Assembly: GCF_900128505.1 (NCBI RefSeq)
Contig: NZ_LT669941.1
Span: 1,610,048-1,674,047 of the forward strand
Direction: 5' to 3'
DNA from: Parabacteroides timonensis
Lineage (GTDB): Bacteria > Bacteroidota > Bacteroidia > Bacteroidales > Tannerellaceae
DNA: 64,000 nt
The first letter of the stretch is position 1; every line of letters starts with the position of its first letter. The notes beneath the pieces were generated by a model that worked only from the letters and a program-made list of their open reading frames with translations, made no database searches and was not told the origin of the DNA. The position numbers and the translations under genes were made by a program. Of this stretch, positions 19,264 to 26,975 are shown piece after piece.

Positions 19264-20514
19264 TTATTCCAATATCAGGACTTCGTTATCCTTATAGCTT
19301 TCATAGCTCGATACGATAACCTTTTCTCCTGCTTCCAAACCTTCTGTTACTTCGTAGAACTGCGGGTTCTGACGGCCGATCTTGATCTTGCGACGATAAG
19401 CTTTCTTTCCATCTTTGTCGAGTACGAAAATCCAGCTACCACCGGTGCTCTGGAAGAACGTTCCACGCGGAATGATGATACTTTCGGTCGGTTGTCCTAG
19501 GTACAGACTGATATAATAAGTCTGTCCGCTACGGATATTATCAGGACGTTCGCCAGTAAAAACAAAGTCTGTACGGAATTTACCGTCGCGTACCTCCGGA
19601 TAAACCTTACGTACGGCCAGGTCGAAGCTTGTACCCTGACGATCGAATGCAGCATTCAATCCCGGTTTAACACGGTCGATGTAATGTTCGTCGATCATTG
19701 CTTCGATCTTATAATCGGAAAGGTCGTTGATCTGGCCGATCTTCAAACCAGCAGATACGTTCTGTCCTAATACGACATCCAGCAAACCGAGTTCACCGTC
19801 GATCTGTGAACGTACATTCAGGTGCTCCTTACGTTCGTGTACCAATTGGATATTACGACGCATATTAGCCAAACTGGTTTCCATCTCTTCCATCTGGATC
19901 GTACGGGAGATCGAATCCTGGCGAAGGCGTTCCACAACCAGACCATATTTCTTGGTAGACAGTTCGTAGTCTTCTTTAGCTTTAAGATAATCTTCTTTGG
20001 CAATCAGGCTTTCTTCATACAATTTCTGTTGTTGATGATAAGCACGACGGGCACGGTTCATATCTACATCCAGCTGAGCTTTTTCCAGTTGGTTGCTTAA
20101 CTTATCCTGTTCCATGGCAACCTGGGTATTACGAAGGAAGTTCTGTTTTTCAGCCAACTGTGCTTCTGCATCCAGGATCTGAAGATCGAGGCCTGAATTG
20201 GAAAGACGGACAATAACATCTCCTTTCTTTACCTGGGCTCCTTCTTCCACTACTTTCTCCTGCACGATACCCCCTTCTTCCGGGCTCAGCTGCACGACTG
20301 TGATCGGTTGTACCTGTCCGTCTACACGGACGAAATCATTGAACTGTTCGCGGGTTACATTACCGATACTGATACCGCGGGCATCTACTTTCAGTGTCGA
20401 TGCATGATCGCCGAAAATGATCCAGCCGACCAATACAAGGAATAAAACGCCACCTGCCACATAAGGTAAATGTTTCTTCTGAATGCCTCTTTTCTTTTCT
20501 AATTGAATATCCAT
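19264..20514 (-). CDS. HlyD/MacA-type periplasmic adaptor (membrane fusion protein)
   Basis: A 416-residue protein: short cytoplasmic N-terminus, one membrane helix (about 19-36, VAGGVLFLVLVGWIIFG), a beta-barrel/lipoyl half (VQLSPEEGGIVQEKVVEEGAQVKKGDVIVRL, about 80-110), a long coiled-coil hairpin (about 115-235, rich in Glu/Lys/Gln), the returning lipoyl half (INDLSDYKIEAMIDEHY) and C-terminal barrel domains. Family knowledge: it bridges the inner-membrane permease and the TolC channel. It is the second gene of the operon, 53 bp after the TolC-type gene and before three permeases. Confidence 0.94.
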   Translation of the reverse strand: MDIQLEKKRGIQKKHLPYVAGGVLFLVLVGWIIFGDHASTLKVDARGISIGNVTREQFNDFVRVDGQVQPITVVQLSPEEGGIVQEKVVEEGAQVKKGDVIVRLSNSGLDLQILDAEAQLAEKQNFLRNTQVAMEQDKLSNQLEKAQLDVDMNRARRAYHQQQKLYEESLIAKEDYLKAKEDYELSTKKYGLVVERLRQDSISRTIQMEEMETSLANMRRNIQLVHERKEHLNVRSQIDGELGLLDVVLGQNVSAGLKIGQINDLSDYKIEAMIDEHYIDRVKPGLNAAFDRQGTSFDLAVRKVYPEVRDGKFRTDFVFTGERPDNIRSGQTYYISLYLGQPTESIIIPRGTFFQSTGGSWIFVLDKDGKKAYRRKIKIGRQNPQFYEVTEGLEAGEKVIVSSYESYKDNEVLILE

Positions 20515-20567
20515 GGTTGTATGTTTTTTTATTTCTTATTATCTGTTCTATCTTTTCTGTCTGATTC

Positions 20568-21926
20568 TTAGTTTACGCCTTCAATCAAAGGTTTACCTTT
20601 ATAATAGTCAACCAGTTTGCATTTCATCAGATACATCAGTTTCCGTTGCAACAGGTCTGCTTTCGACAAGAGTAGTGTATTGGCACTGGTTTGCAAATCG
20701 ATCGGACTCATCAGACCTTCCTCGAACTTACGGTAGGTAACCTGGTATGCGATTTCGTCAGCTTCCGCTTTCTTTTGCATCTGGATTGTTTCTTTGGCAT
20801 ACCCTTCGCGGTCGAGAACAGCCTGTTCGATGGCTGTCTGCAACTGGCGAAGCACTTCGGTTTGTTGTTCCTGGGCGATACGGACACTATTACGTGCTTT
20901 ACGCACATTGGTCAAACGGCTCAAACCGTCAAAAAGCGGGAAACTCAGGTTAAAAGAGATATATTCACCACGGTTGTTCTTGAACTGACTACCAAATGAA
21001 GGAGACGGTTCGTAGCCCTCAGCAGTTTTGTCTACTTTTAAATCTTCAAAGTAATTCGTAGAAATACCTGCACTGAAAGAGATACTAGGCAGCAGTCGGC
21101 CTTTAGCCATCAGATATTGCATCTTATACGATTTCAATTGCAGTTTGGCCTGTAAGGCAACCGGATTATTATCGGATGCATAACCGTAAATCTCGTCTAT
21201 AGACTCCATCATGGTTGCATACGATTTATCGAGCAGCAGAGTATCGACATCCAACTCCATATCCGAAGGGAAATTCATATTTTGTTTTAAAGTCAATAAA
21301 GCTGTATTAAGCAAGTTCTGTTGATGAGTCAAATTATAATCGTTTGCCGCCACCTGAGCTTCGATCTGTGCCACATCTGCTTTTCCTTTCAGCCCCAGCT
21401 CTTCTTGGCGACGGGTTTTATACAGGATCCGGCTGTTCTCTTCCAATTGTTCAGCAGCCAATTTTACTGTCCCTTGATAATATACCACATCCATAAAAGC
21501 AATCATCGTATTGATTGCCAAATCATCCTTTTCTTTTTGGATATCGTTCATTCCCAACTGACGATTTGTTTTTGCCATTCGCCACTGGTTTACCAACTGT
21601 CCACCATTAAAGATAGGAATAGAAACATCTACTCCATATCCATTATTAAAGGTAGAAGTATTATTATAAGCATTTGTCTTGGGGTCGATAGAACGTCCAA
21701 AACCATACTTTGCTCCTACACTTGCACTCATAGACGGGAAAAATGAAGCTACTGCCGAATTTAATTCAGCCTTATAAGAGTCGCTTGTATAAGCTTGCTT
21801 TTTTACCTTAGGACTGTTTTCTACGGCGTAATGCATACATTCATCCATTGTCCAGAGTTTTTCCTGGGCCACGGCAACTGTTGCCAGGCTAAACGAAAGA
21901 ACCGATGTCAATATTATCTGTTTCAT
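20568..21926 (-). CDS. TolC-family outer-membrane efflux channel
   Basis: A 452-residue protein with signal peptide (cleavage near TVAVAQ, about residue 20) and the two internally repeated OEP domains of TolC-like channels, alternating long helices with short beta strands (YGFGRSIDPKTNAYNNTSTF; FNLSFPLFDGLSRL). It is the first gene of the sigma-54-controlled exporter operon; the promoter and paired operators lie in the 246-bp gap shared with the divergent activator gene. It would form the outer-membrane exit duct for the HlyD/permease complex. Confidence 0.94.
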   Translation of the reverse strand: MKQIILTSVLSFSLATVAVAQEKLWTMDECMHYAVENSPKVKKQAYTSDSYKAELNSAVASFFPSMSASVGAKYGFGRSIDPKTNAYNNTSTFNNGYGVDVSIPIFNGGQLVNQWRMAKTNRQLGMNDIQKEKDDLAINTMIAFMDVVYYQGTVKLAAEQLEENSRILYKTRRQEELGLKGKADVAQIEAQVAANDYNLTHQQNLLNTALLTLKQNMNFPSDMELDVDTLLLDKSYATMMESIDEIYGYASDNNPVALQAKLQLKSYKMQYLMAKGRLLPSISFSAGISTNYFEDLKVDKTAEGYEPSPSFGSQFKNNRGEYISFNLSFPLFDGLSRLTNVRKARNSVRIAQEQQTEVLRQLQTAIEQAVLDREGYAKETIQMQKKAEADEIAYQVTYRKFEEGLMSPIDLQTSANTLLLSKADLLQRKLMYLMKCKLVDYYKGKPLIEGVN

Positions 21927-21954
21927 CTTTGTGTTATTTTCTGCCTATAGAAGG

Positions 21955-21969
21955 GCAAAGAACGTGCCA
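21955..21969 (-). promoter_or_regulatory. Sigma-54 promoter of the TolC-HlyD-permease operon
   Basis: On the minus strand TGGCACG-TTCT-TTGC, a perfect -24/-12 match with the correct spacing. The predicted start is near 21943, 17 bp before the TolC ATG. Confidence 0.88.
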
Positions 21970-22024
21970 AACTATATAATACTTTATTTATCAACAAATT
22001 GACAAATCTGCCAATTCTATGAAG

Positions 22025-22062
22025 TGTAAAAAAATTAGACAGTGGTGTATAAATATTAGACA
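22025..22062. promoter_or_regulatory. Paired circuit-1 operators upstream of the exporter operon
   Basis: TGTAAAAAAATTAGACA (22025-22041) and TGTATAAATATTAGACA (22046-22062), 21 bp apart. The first begins 56 bp from the last base of the -24 box, the same arrangement as at 10201 and within 1 bp of that at 31472. Confidence 0.82.
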
Positions 22063-22097
22063 AACGATAATTATCCGTTTGACCCTCCTATTTTATC

Positions 22098-22114
22098 TGT
22101 CTAAATATTAGACA
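22098..22114. promoter_or_regulatory. Single circuit-1 operator next to the activator's own promoter
   Basis: TGTCTAAATATTAGACA is the most symmetrical copy of the motif. It ends about 28 bp before the -7 element of the activator gene, near where its -33 region would lie, so it may give autoregulation (inference). Confidence 0.75.
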
Positions 22115-22142
22115 CAGGTTAGGAAGTATAAAACCGAACCTG

Positions 22143-22150
22143 TATCTTTG
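22143..22150 (+). promoter_or_regulatory. -7 element of the sigma-54 activator gene
   Basis: TATCTTTG fits TAnnTTTG and lies 22 bp before the ATG. A weak TTA near 22119 stands at the -33 position. Confidence 0.55.
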
Positions 22151-22172
22151 CACTACTAAATACATTATTACG

Positions 22173-23525
22173 ATGGCTAAACAAGGCACCATACTGGTTG
22201 TAGACGACAACAAAGGGATTCTGACCGCAGTACAGATGCTGTTAGGTACCTGTTTTGAAAAAGTGATAACGATTTCTACCCCCAACAAAATAAAGACTAC
22301 ATTACATAATGAAGATGTAGATGTGGTTTTGTTGGATATGAACTTCAGTGCAGGGATCAATACCGGAAACGAAGGGTTATTCTGGCTTTCCGAAATAAAA
22401 AAAGAAGAACCGTCGGTTCAGGTTGTCTTATTCACGGCCTACGCCGATATCGACCTGGCAGTAAGAGGAATAAAAGAAGGAGCAACCGATTTCGTTGTAA
22501 AACCCTGGAACAATGCCAAGTTACTGGAAACGTTGAAAACAGCTTACGACATACGGATGGCAAACCGCAAAGGCATCCCTCATGAGAATGATAAACAAGT
22601 CATTTCCAAAGAAAGCGGTATGTTCTGGGGAGAAAGTAACGCTATGCAACAACTCCGTAACCTGATAGAGAAAGTAGCCAAGACAGATGCCAATATTCTG
22701 ATCACCGGTGAGAACGGTACGGGTAAAGAAATGTTGGCCAGGGAAATCCATATACTCTCGAACCGTAAAAAAGAAGCAATGGTTCCGGTAGATATGGGAG
22801 CTATTACCGAAACATTGTTTGAAAGCGAACTATTCGGCCACATGAAAGGAGCCTTTACCGATGCACGTGCCGACCGTCCCGGCAAATTTGAGGCGGCCAA
22901 CAACGGAACACTGTTTCTGGATGAAATAGGAAACCTCTCCTACCACTTACAAGCCAAATTACTGACGGCCCTTCAGCGCAGAAGTATCGTCCGCGTAGGA
23001 AGCAACACCCCTATTCCGATTAATATCCGCCTGATCTGCGCTACGAACCGTGATCTACAGGAGATGGTACAGAAAGAACTGTTCCGAGAAGACCTTTTGT
23101 ATCGTATCAATACAATCCATGTGGAAATACCATCCCTTCGTGAACGACCGGAAGACATTGTTCCTCTTACGGAAATATTCCTGGCTAAATACACAAATAT
23201 ATATGGTAAATCCTCCATGCGTCTCAGCGCCGATGCCAAAGAAAAGCTGAAACAACAGCCTTGGTTCGGTAATATCAGGGAACTGGAGCATACCATCGAA
23301 AAAGCGGTCATAATCAGTGAAGGCGACACACTTGAAAGTACCGACTTCGATTTTCCCCGTAAGAAGGATTCACCGATGAAAGAAGTTACTACCCTCGAAG
23401 AGATGGAATACAACATGATTAAAAATGCCATGGATAAGTACAATGGTAATCTTTCACTTGTTGCAAGTCAGTTGGGTATTTCTCGTCAGACATTATACAA
23501 CAAAATAAAACGCTACGAATTATAA
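22173..23525 (+). CDS. Sigma-54-dependent response regulator (NtrC/ZraR-like), circuit 1
   Basis: A 450-residue activator. The receiver has acidic residues DD11-12, phosphoacceptor Asp55 and Lys110. The AAA+ domain has Walker A GENGTGKE (179-186), the sigma-54 contact loop GAFTDA (226-231; a common variant of GAFTGA) and Walker B LFLDEIG (247-253). A FIS-type HTH ends the protein (LVASQLGISRQTLYNKIKRYE, last 25 residues or so). It is followed after 22 bp by its kinase. Divergent from the exporter operon and surrounded by TTAGACA palindromes, it is the obvious candidate to bind them and to activate the three sigma-54 promoters at about 10.1, 22.0 and 31.4 kb. Confidence 0.95.
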   Translation: MAKQGTILVVDDNKGILTAVQMLLGTCFEKVITISTPNKIKTTLHNEDVDVVLLDMNFSAGINTGNEGLFWLSEIKKEEPSVQVVLFTAYADIDLAVRGIKEGATDFVVKPWNNAKLLETLKTAYDIRMANRKGIPHENDKQVISKESGMFWGESNAMQQLRNLIEKVAKTDANILITGENGTGKEMLAREIHILSNRKKEAMVPVDMGAITETLFESELFGHMKGAFTDARADRPGKFEAANNGTLFLDEIGNLSYHLQAKLLTALQRRSIVRVGSNTPIPINIRLICATNRDLQEMVQKELFREDLLYRINTIHVEIPSLRERPEDIVPLTEIFLAKYTNIYGKSSMRLSADAKEKLKQQPWFGNIRELEHTIEKAVIISEGDTLESTDFDFPRKKDSPMKEVTTLEEMEYNMIKNAMDKYNGNLSLVASQLGISRQTLYNKIKRYEL

Positions 23526-23547
23526 TGTCTAACAGGCAATCATTCTT

Positions 23548-24864
23548 ATGTTAAAAGGCATTTACCACAGTCTCACTTTCCGTCTGGGCTTGTTTGGAAT
23601 ACTAACCGCAGCCGGGACTTATACGGCAATCACCCATAAATGGGAATGGTTCATCCTTATCTTTATCGGCTGGTTGTATTCCATGCAGATGATGCGTAAC
23701 CTATTCAAACGAAATGCCCAGAAGGTTGCCTTTATGTTCGATGCAATCGACAATAGTGATTATGCCTTCCAATATGCCACCCGCGGACGTTCATCGAACG
23801 ACAAACTGGTAAGCGAATCGCTAAACCGTATCACTCAAATACTTTTCCAGGCAAAAGCGGATGCCGTACAAAAAGAAAAGTACTACGAGTTGATCATGAA
23901 CTCCGTAAATACAGGTATTATAGTCCTGGATGATATAGGAAATATCTTTCAGACCAACAACGAGGCCTTGCGTTTACTCGGTCTTTCCGTATTCACCCAT
24001 GTCAAACAACTGGCACGTATAGACGAAAAACTACAACAAACGATCACCGATATACGTCCGGGAGACAAGCACCAAATTTCATTTATCAATGAACGCGGAA
24101 CTGTCAACCTGTCGATCCGTGTCTCCGAAATGACCTTACAGGATAAACATGTGCGCATCCTGGCAATCAACGACATCAACAGTGAACTGGACGACAAGGA
24201 AATCGACTCATGGATACGCCTGACTCGTGTATTGACACACGAAATCATGAATTCCGTTACCCCGATTACCTCCCTGAGCGACACGTTACTCTCTTTACAT
24301 GAAGATGCCGATAGTGAAATACGTAATGGGTTGGAAGTGATCAGTACGACCGGTAAGACGCTGATATCATTCGTAGAGTCTTATCGCAAATTCACGCACA
24401 TACCAACCCCGGAACCTTCGTTGTTCTATGTGCAGAAATTCGCAGAAAGAATGATAAATCTGGCACGCCATCACAACAATTATCCTAATATAACGATTAA
24501 TATAAGTATAGAACCGGCCGACCTGATTGTTTATGCCGACGAAAACCTGATCACTCAGGTTGTTTTGAATCTGCTGAAAAACGGAATGCAGGCAATAGGC
24601 AGAGAACAGCCGGACGGACATATCGAACTGAAGGCTTATTGTAATCCGGATGAATCCGTAATCATCGAAGTCAGCAATAACGGTCCGGTTATCCCACCGG
24701 AAGAAGCTGAACATATATTTGTTCCGTTCTTTACTACCAAGGAAGGCGGAAGCGGTATCGGACTTTCTATCTCGCGGCAGATCATGCGGCTTTCAGGAGG
24801 TAGCATTGCTTTAAAGAGCAATCCGGCTATAAACCGAACGTCGTTCGTTCTGACATTCCCCTAA
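23548..24864 (+). CDS. Membrane sensor histidine kinase of circuit 1
   Basis: A 438-residue kinase with two closely spaced hydrophobic segments at the N-terminus (about 11-28 and 33-50) and almost no periplasmic loop, a PAS-like region (about 110-215), an H-box with His231 (TRVLTHEIMNSVTPI), and an HATPase domain (N-box NLLKNGMQAIG, G-boxes GGSGIGLSIS, about 330-438). Lacking a large external sensor domain, it probably senses membrane or cytoplasmic conditions. It is co-transcribed with the sigma-54 activator. Confidence 0.93.
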   Translation: MLKGIYHSLTFRLGLFGILTAAGTYTAITHKWEWFILIFIGWLYSMQMMRNLFKRNAQKVAFMFDAIDNSDYAFQYATRGRSSNDKLVSESLNRITQILFQAKADAVQKEKYYELIMNSVNTGIIVLDDIGNIFQTNNEALRLLGLSVFTHVKQLARIDEKLQQTITDIRPGDKHQISFINERGTVNLSIRVSEMTLQDKHVRILAINDINSELDDKEIDSWIRLTRVLTHEIMNSVTPITSLSDTLLSLHEDADSEIRNGLEVISTTGKTLISFVESYRKFTHIPTPEPSLFYVQKFAERMINLARHHNNYPNITINISIEPADLIVYADENLITQVVLNLLKNGMQAIGREQPDGHIELKAYCNPDESVIIEVSNNGPVIPPEEAEHIFVPFFTTKEGGSGIGLSISRQIMRLSGGSIALKSNPAINRTSFVLTFP

Positions 24865-24870
24865 AGGAAT

Positions 24871-24913
24871 TCGATGCAACGCTGCATCGACATCAAGTGT
24901 AACGTTGCACTTG
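24871..24913. promoter_or_regulatory. Two palindromes upstream of the NRAMP gene
   Basis: TCGATGCA-ACGC-TGCATCGA (24871-24890) and CAAGTGtaacgttgCACTTG (24894-24913). Both centre on TGnAACGnTGCA, spaced 22 bp. They lie between the kinase stop codon and the NRAMP start codon with no T tract, so a repressor operator pair or a transcript hairpin is more likely than a terminator. Confidence 0.5.
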
Positions 24914-24952
24914 ACCTCAATACAAAATGATAACAAAAAGATAAGACTAAAA

Positions 24953-26206
24953 ATGAAACTTCTAGACAAACTCAAAATCAATCACAAACCGCGCTCCGGC
25001 GGATTAGACTTACTGAAATACATTGGCCCCGGCCTACTGGTCACCGTCGGCTTCATCGATCCCGGAAACTGGGCGACCAACCTGGCAGCCGGTTCTGAAT
25101 TCGGATATGCCCTGTTATGGGTAGTTACCTTTTCTTCCATTATGCTGATCATCATCCAGCACAACGTGGCCCACCTCGGAATCGTAACCGGACTGTGCCT
25201 GTCGGAAGCAACCAACAAATACCTGCCCCGTACACTCAGCCGCCCTATCCTCGGCTCTGCTATGTTGGCCAGTATATCCACTTCACTGGCGGAGATACTG
25301 GGTGGAGCTATCGCCCTGCGTATGTTGTTCAGTATGCCGATCAAGATCGGAGCAGTCATTATTACCCTGGCCTGCCTGATCATGTTGCTCAGCAACACAT
25401 ACAGTAAAATAGAACGTTGGATTATCATGTTCGTCTCCATCATCGGACTGTCGTTTCTTTATGAACTGGCATTGGTAGACGTTCATTGGGGAGAAGCCAT
25501 ACAAGGGTGGGTAAAGCCTTCGTTTCCACCGAATTCCATGTTGATCATCATGAGTGTACTCGGTGCCGTGGTTATGCCGCATAACCTCTTCCTGCACTCG
25601 GAGGTGATCCAGAGTCGTGAATGGAACCTCGAAGACGAGTCTGTGATCAAGAAACAATTGAAATACGAGTTTTACGATACACTTCTTTCGATGGTGATCG
25701 GCTGGGCTATCAACTCGGCTATGATCATCCTGGCCGCCGCCACTTTCTTCAAAGAGAAAGTAACGGTCGACGAACTCGACCAGGCACAACAGCTATTGGT
25801 TCCTCTCGTTGGAAGTAATGCCGGTGTTATCTTTGCAGCAGCCCTGTTACTGGCAGGCATCTCATCCACCATCACATCCGGTATTGCAGGAGCTTCCATC
25901 TTTGCCGGCTTTTACGGGGAAGCATATAATCACAAAGACTTACACTCCAAGTTAGGAGTTATCCTGTCGTTCGTTCCGGCATTGCTTATTATTTTTGTGA
26001 TCGGCGACCCGTTCAAAGGATTGATCCTTTCACAGATGCTACTGAGCGTACAGTTACCAATCACAGTCTTTACACAGGTATATCTTACCTCGAGCAAGAA
26101 AGTGATGGGTGTATACGTCAATTCACGTTCGACCACCATCCTTCTCGTATTATTGGGAACGTTGGTTACGGTATTGAACATTGCCTTGTTGATCAGTTTG
26201 TTTTAA
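24953..26206 (+). CDS. mntH: NRAMP-family divalent metal (Mn2+/Fe2+) transporter
   Basis: 417 residues from the ATG at 24953; an upstream in-frame ATG at 24905 falls inside the second palindrome and adds a hydrophilic tail, so I prefer the later start. Eleven or so membrane helices with the metal-site signatures DPGN (36-39, TM1) and MPHNLFLHS (TM6). Family knowledge: proton-coupled manganese or iron import across the inner membrane. Its 3' end overlaps the convergent DedA gene by 14 bp. The two palindromes just upstream may be its control site. Confidence 0.93.
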   Translation: MKLLDKLKINHKPRSGGLDLLKYIGPGLLVTVGFIDPGNWATNLAAGSEFGYALLWVVTFSSIMLIIIQHNVAHLGIVTGLCLSEATNKYLPRTLSRPILGSAMLASISTSLAEILGGAIALRMLFSMPIKIGAVIITLACLIMLLSNTYSKIERWIIMFVSIIGLSFLYELALVDVHWGEAIQGWVKPSFPPNSMLIIMSVLGAVVMPHNLFLHSEVIQSREWNLEDESVIKKQLKYEFYDTLLSMVIGWAINSAMIILAAATFFKEKVTVDELDQAQQLLVPLVGSNAGVIFAAALLLAGISSTITSGIAGASIFAGFYGEAYNHKDLHSKLGVILSFVPALLIIFVIGDPFKGLILSQMLLSVQLPITVFTQVYLTSSKKVMGVYVNSRSTTILLVLLGTLVTVLNIALLISLF

Positions 26207-26846
26207 CGAAATATTTATTTCTGACAACTTCAAAAACTCCCGGCAGAATGGAGATAAAGATGATAAGGACAATCAAAAGTTCCAGATTCTTCTGAACGAT
26301 CTCCATTCCGCCGAAAAAATAACCGGCATACGAAAAGAGAACCACCCAGATCACCCCTCCTATCACATTGTATGAAGCAAAATGCCGGTAACTCATATGT
26401 CCCATACCGGCTACAAACGGAGCAAAAGTCCTTACAATAGGGACAAAACGTGCCAGAATAATTGTCTTACCTCCGTGCTTTTCATAAAATTTATGTGTCT
26501 TCTCCAGATAACTTTGTTTAAATATCTTTGAGTTAGGATTACTAAACATTCTCTCCCCGAACAGCCTGCCTATTATATAGTTAGAGGCATCTCCCAGTAC
26601 TGCCGCAACGATCAAAACACCTACAATAAGATGCACATTCATCGGGTTACCCGGCAAAGCAGCTAAAGCTCCGGCCACAAATAACAATGAATCGCCAGGA
26701 AGAAAAGGAGTTACTACCAGTCCTGTTTCACAAAAAATGATCAGGAATAAAATGGCATATATCCAAATACCATAAGTCGATACAAGTGCTGCCAGATGAG
26801 CGTCGATGTGCAGTACAAAATCAACCAGAAGATTGAAGTATTCCAT
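26193..26846 (-). CDS. DedA-family membrane protein
   Basis: A 217-residue polytopic protein with the DedA/SNARE-associated core: FCETGLVVTPFLPGDSLLF (re-entrant loop, about 39-57), GDASNYIIGRLFG, and ARFVPIVRTFAPFVAGMG (about 136-153). Family knowledge: DedA proteins act in membrane lipid homeostasis, and some (UptA type) move undecaprenyl phosphate back across the membrane. It is convergent with mntH, and its upstream gap is shared with divergent glnS. DUF368, the other family with that role, is encoded 3.4 kb away. Confidence 0.93.
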   Translation of the reverse strand: MEYFNLLVDFVLHIDAHLAALVSTYGIWIYAILFLIIFCETGLVVTPFLPGDSLLFVAGALAALPGNPMNVHLIVGVLIVAAVLGDASNYIIGRLFGERMFSNPNSKIFKQSYLEKTHKFYEKHGGKTIILARFVPIVRTFAPFVAGMGHMSYRHFASYNVIGGVIWVVLFSYAGYFFGGMEIVQKNLELLIVLIIFISILPGVFEVVRNKYFVKTN

Positions 26847-26975
26847 ACGGATGTATTATAATCTGTTCGATAAAATTAAGCCACAAATATAGGAAAAAAC
26901 TTGTATCGCTATGTAGCAAGTAAAGAAATCGCTACCTTTGCTCCGTTAAAAAGAAATAACATATTTATAACAGAT

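Noticed and set aside
26901..26975. Longer N-terminus for glnS
   Set aside because: The region contains a likely -7 promoter element, and GlnS proteins normally begin close to the HIGH domain, as from the ATG at 26976.
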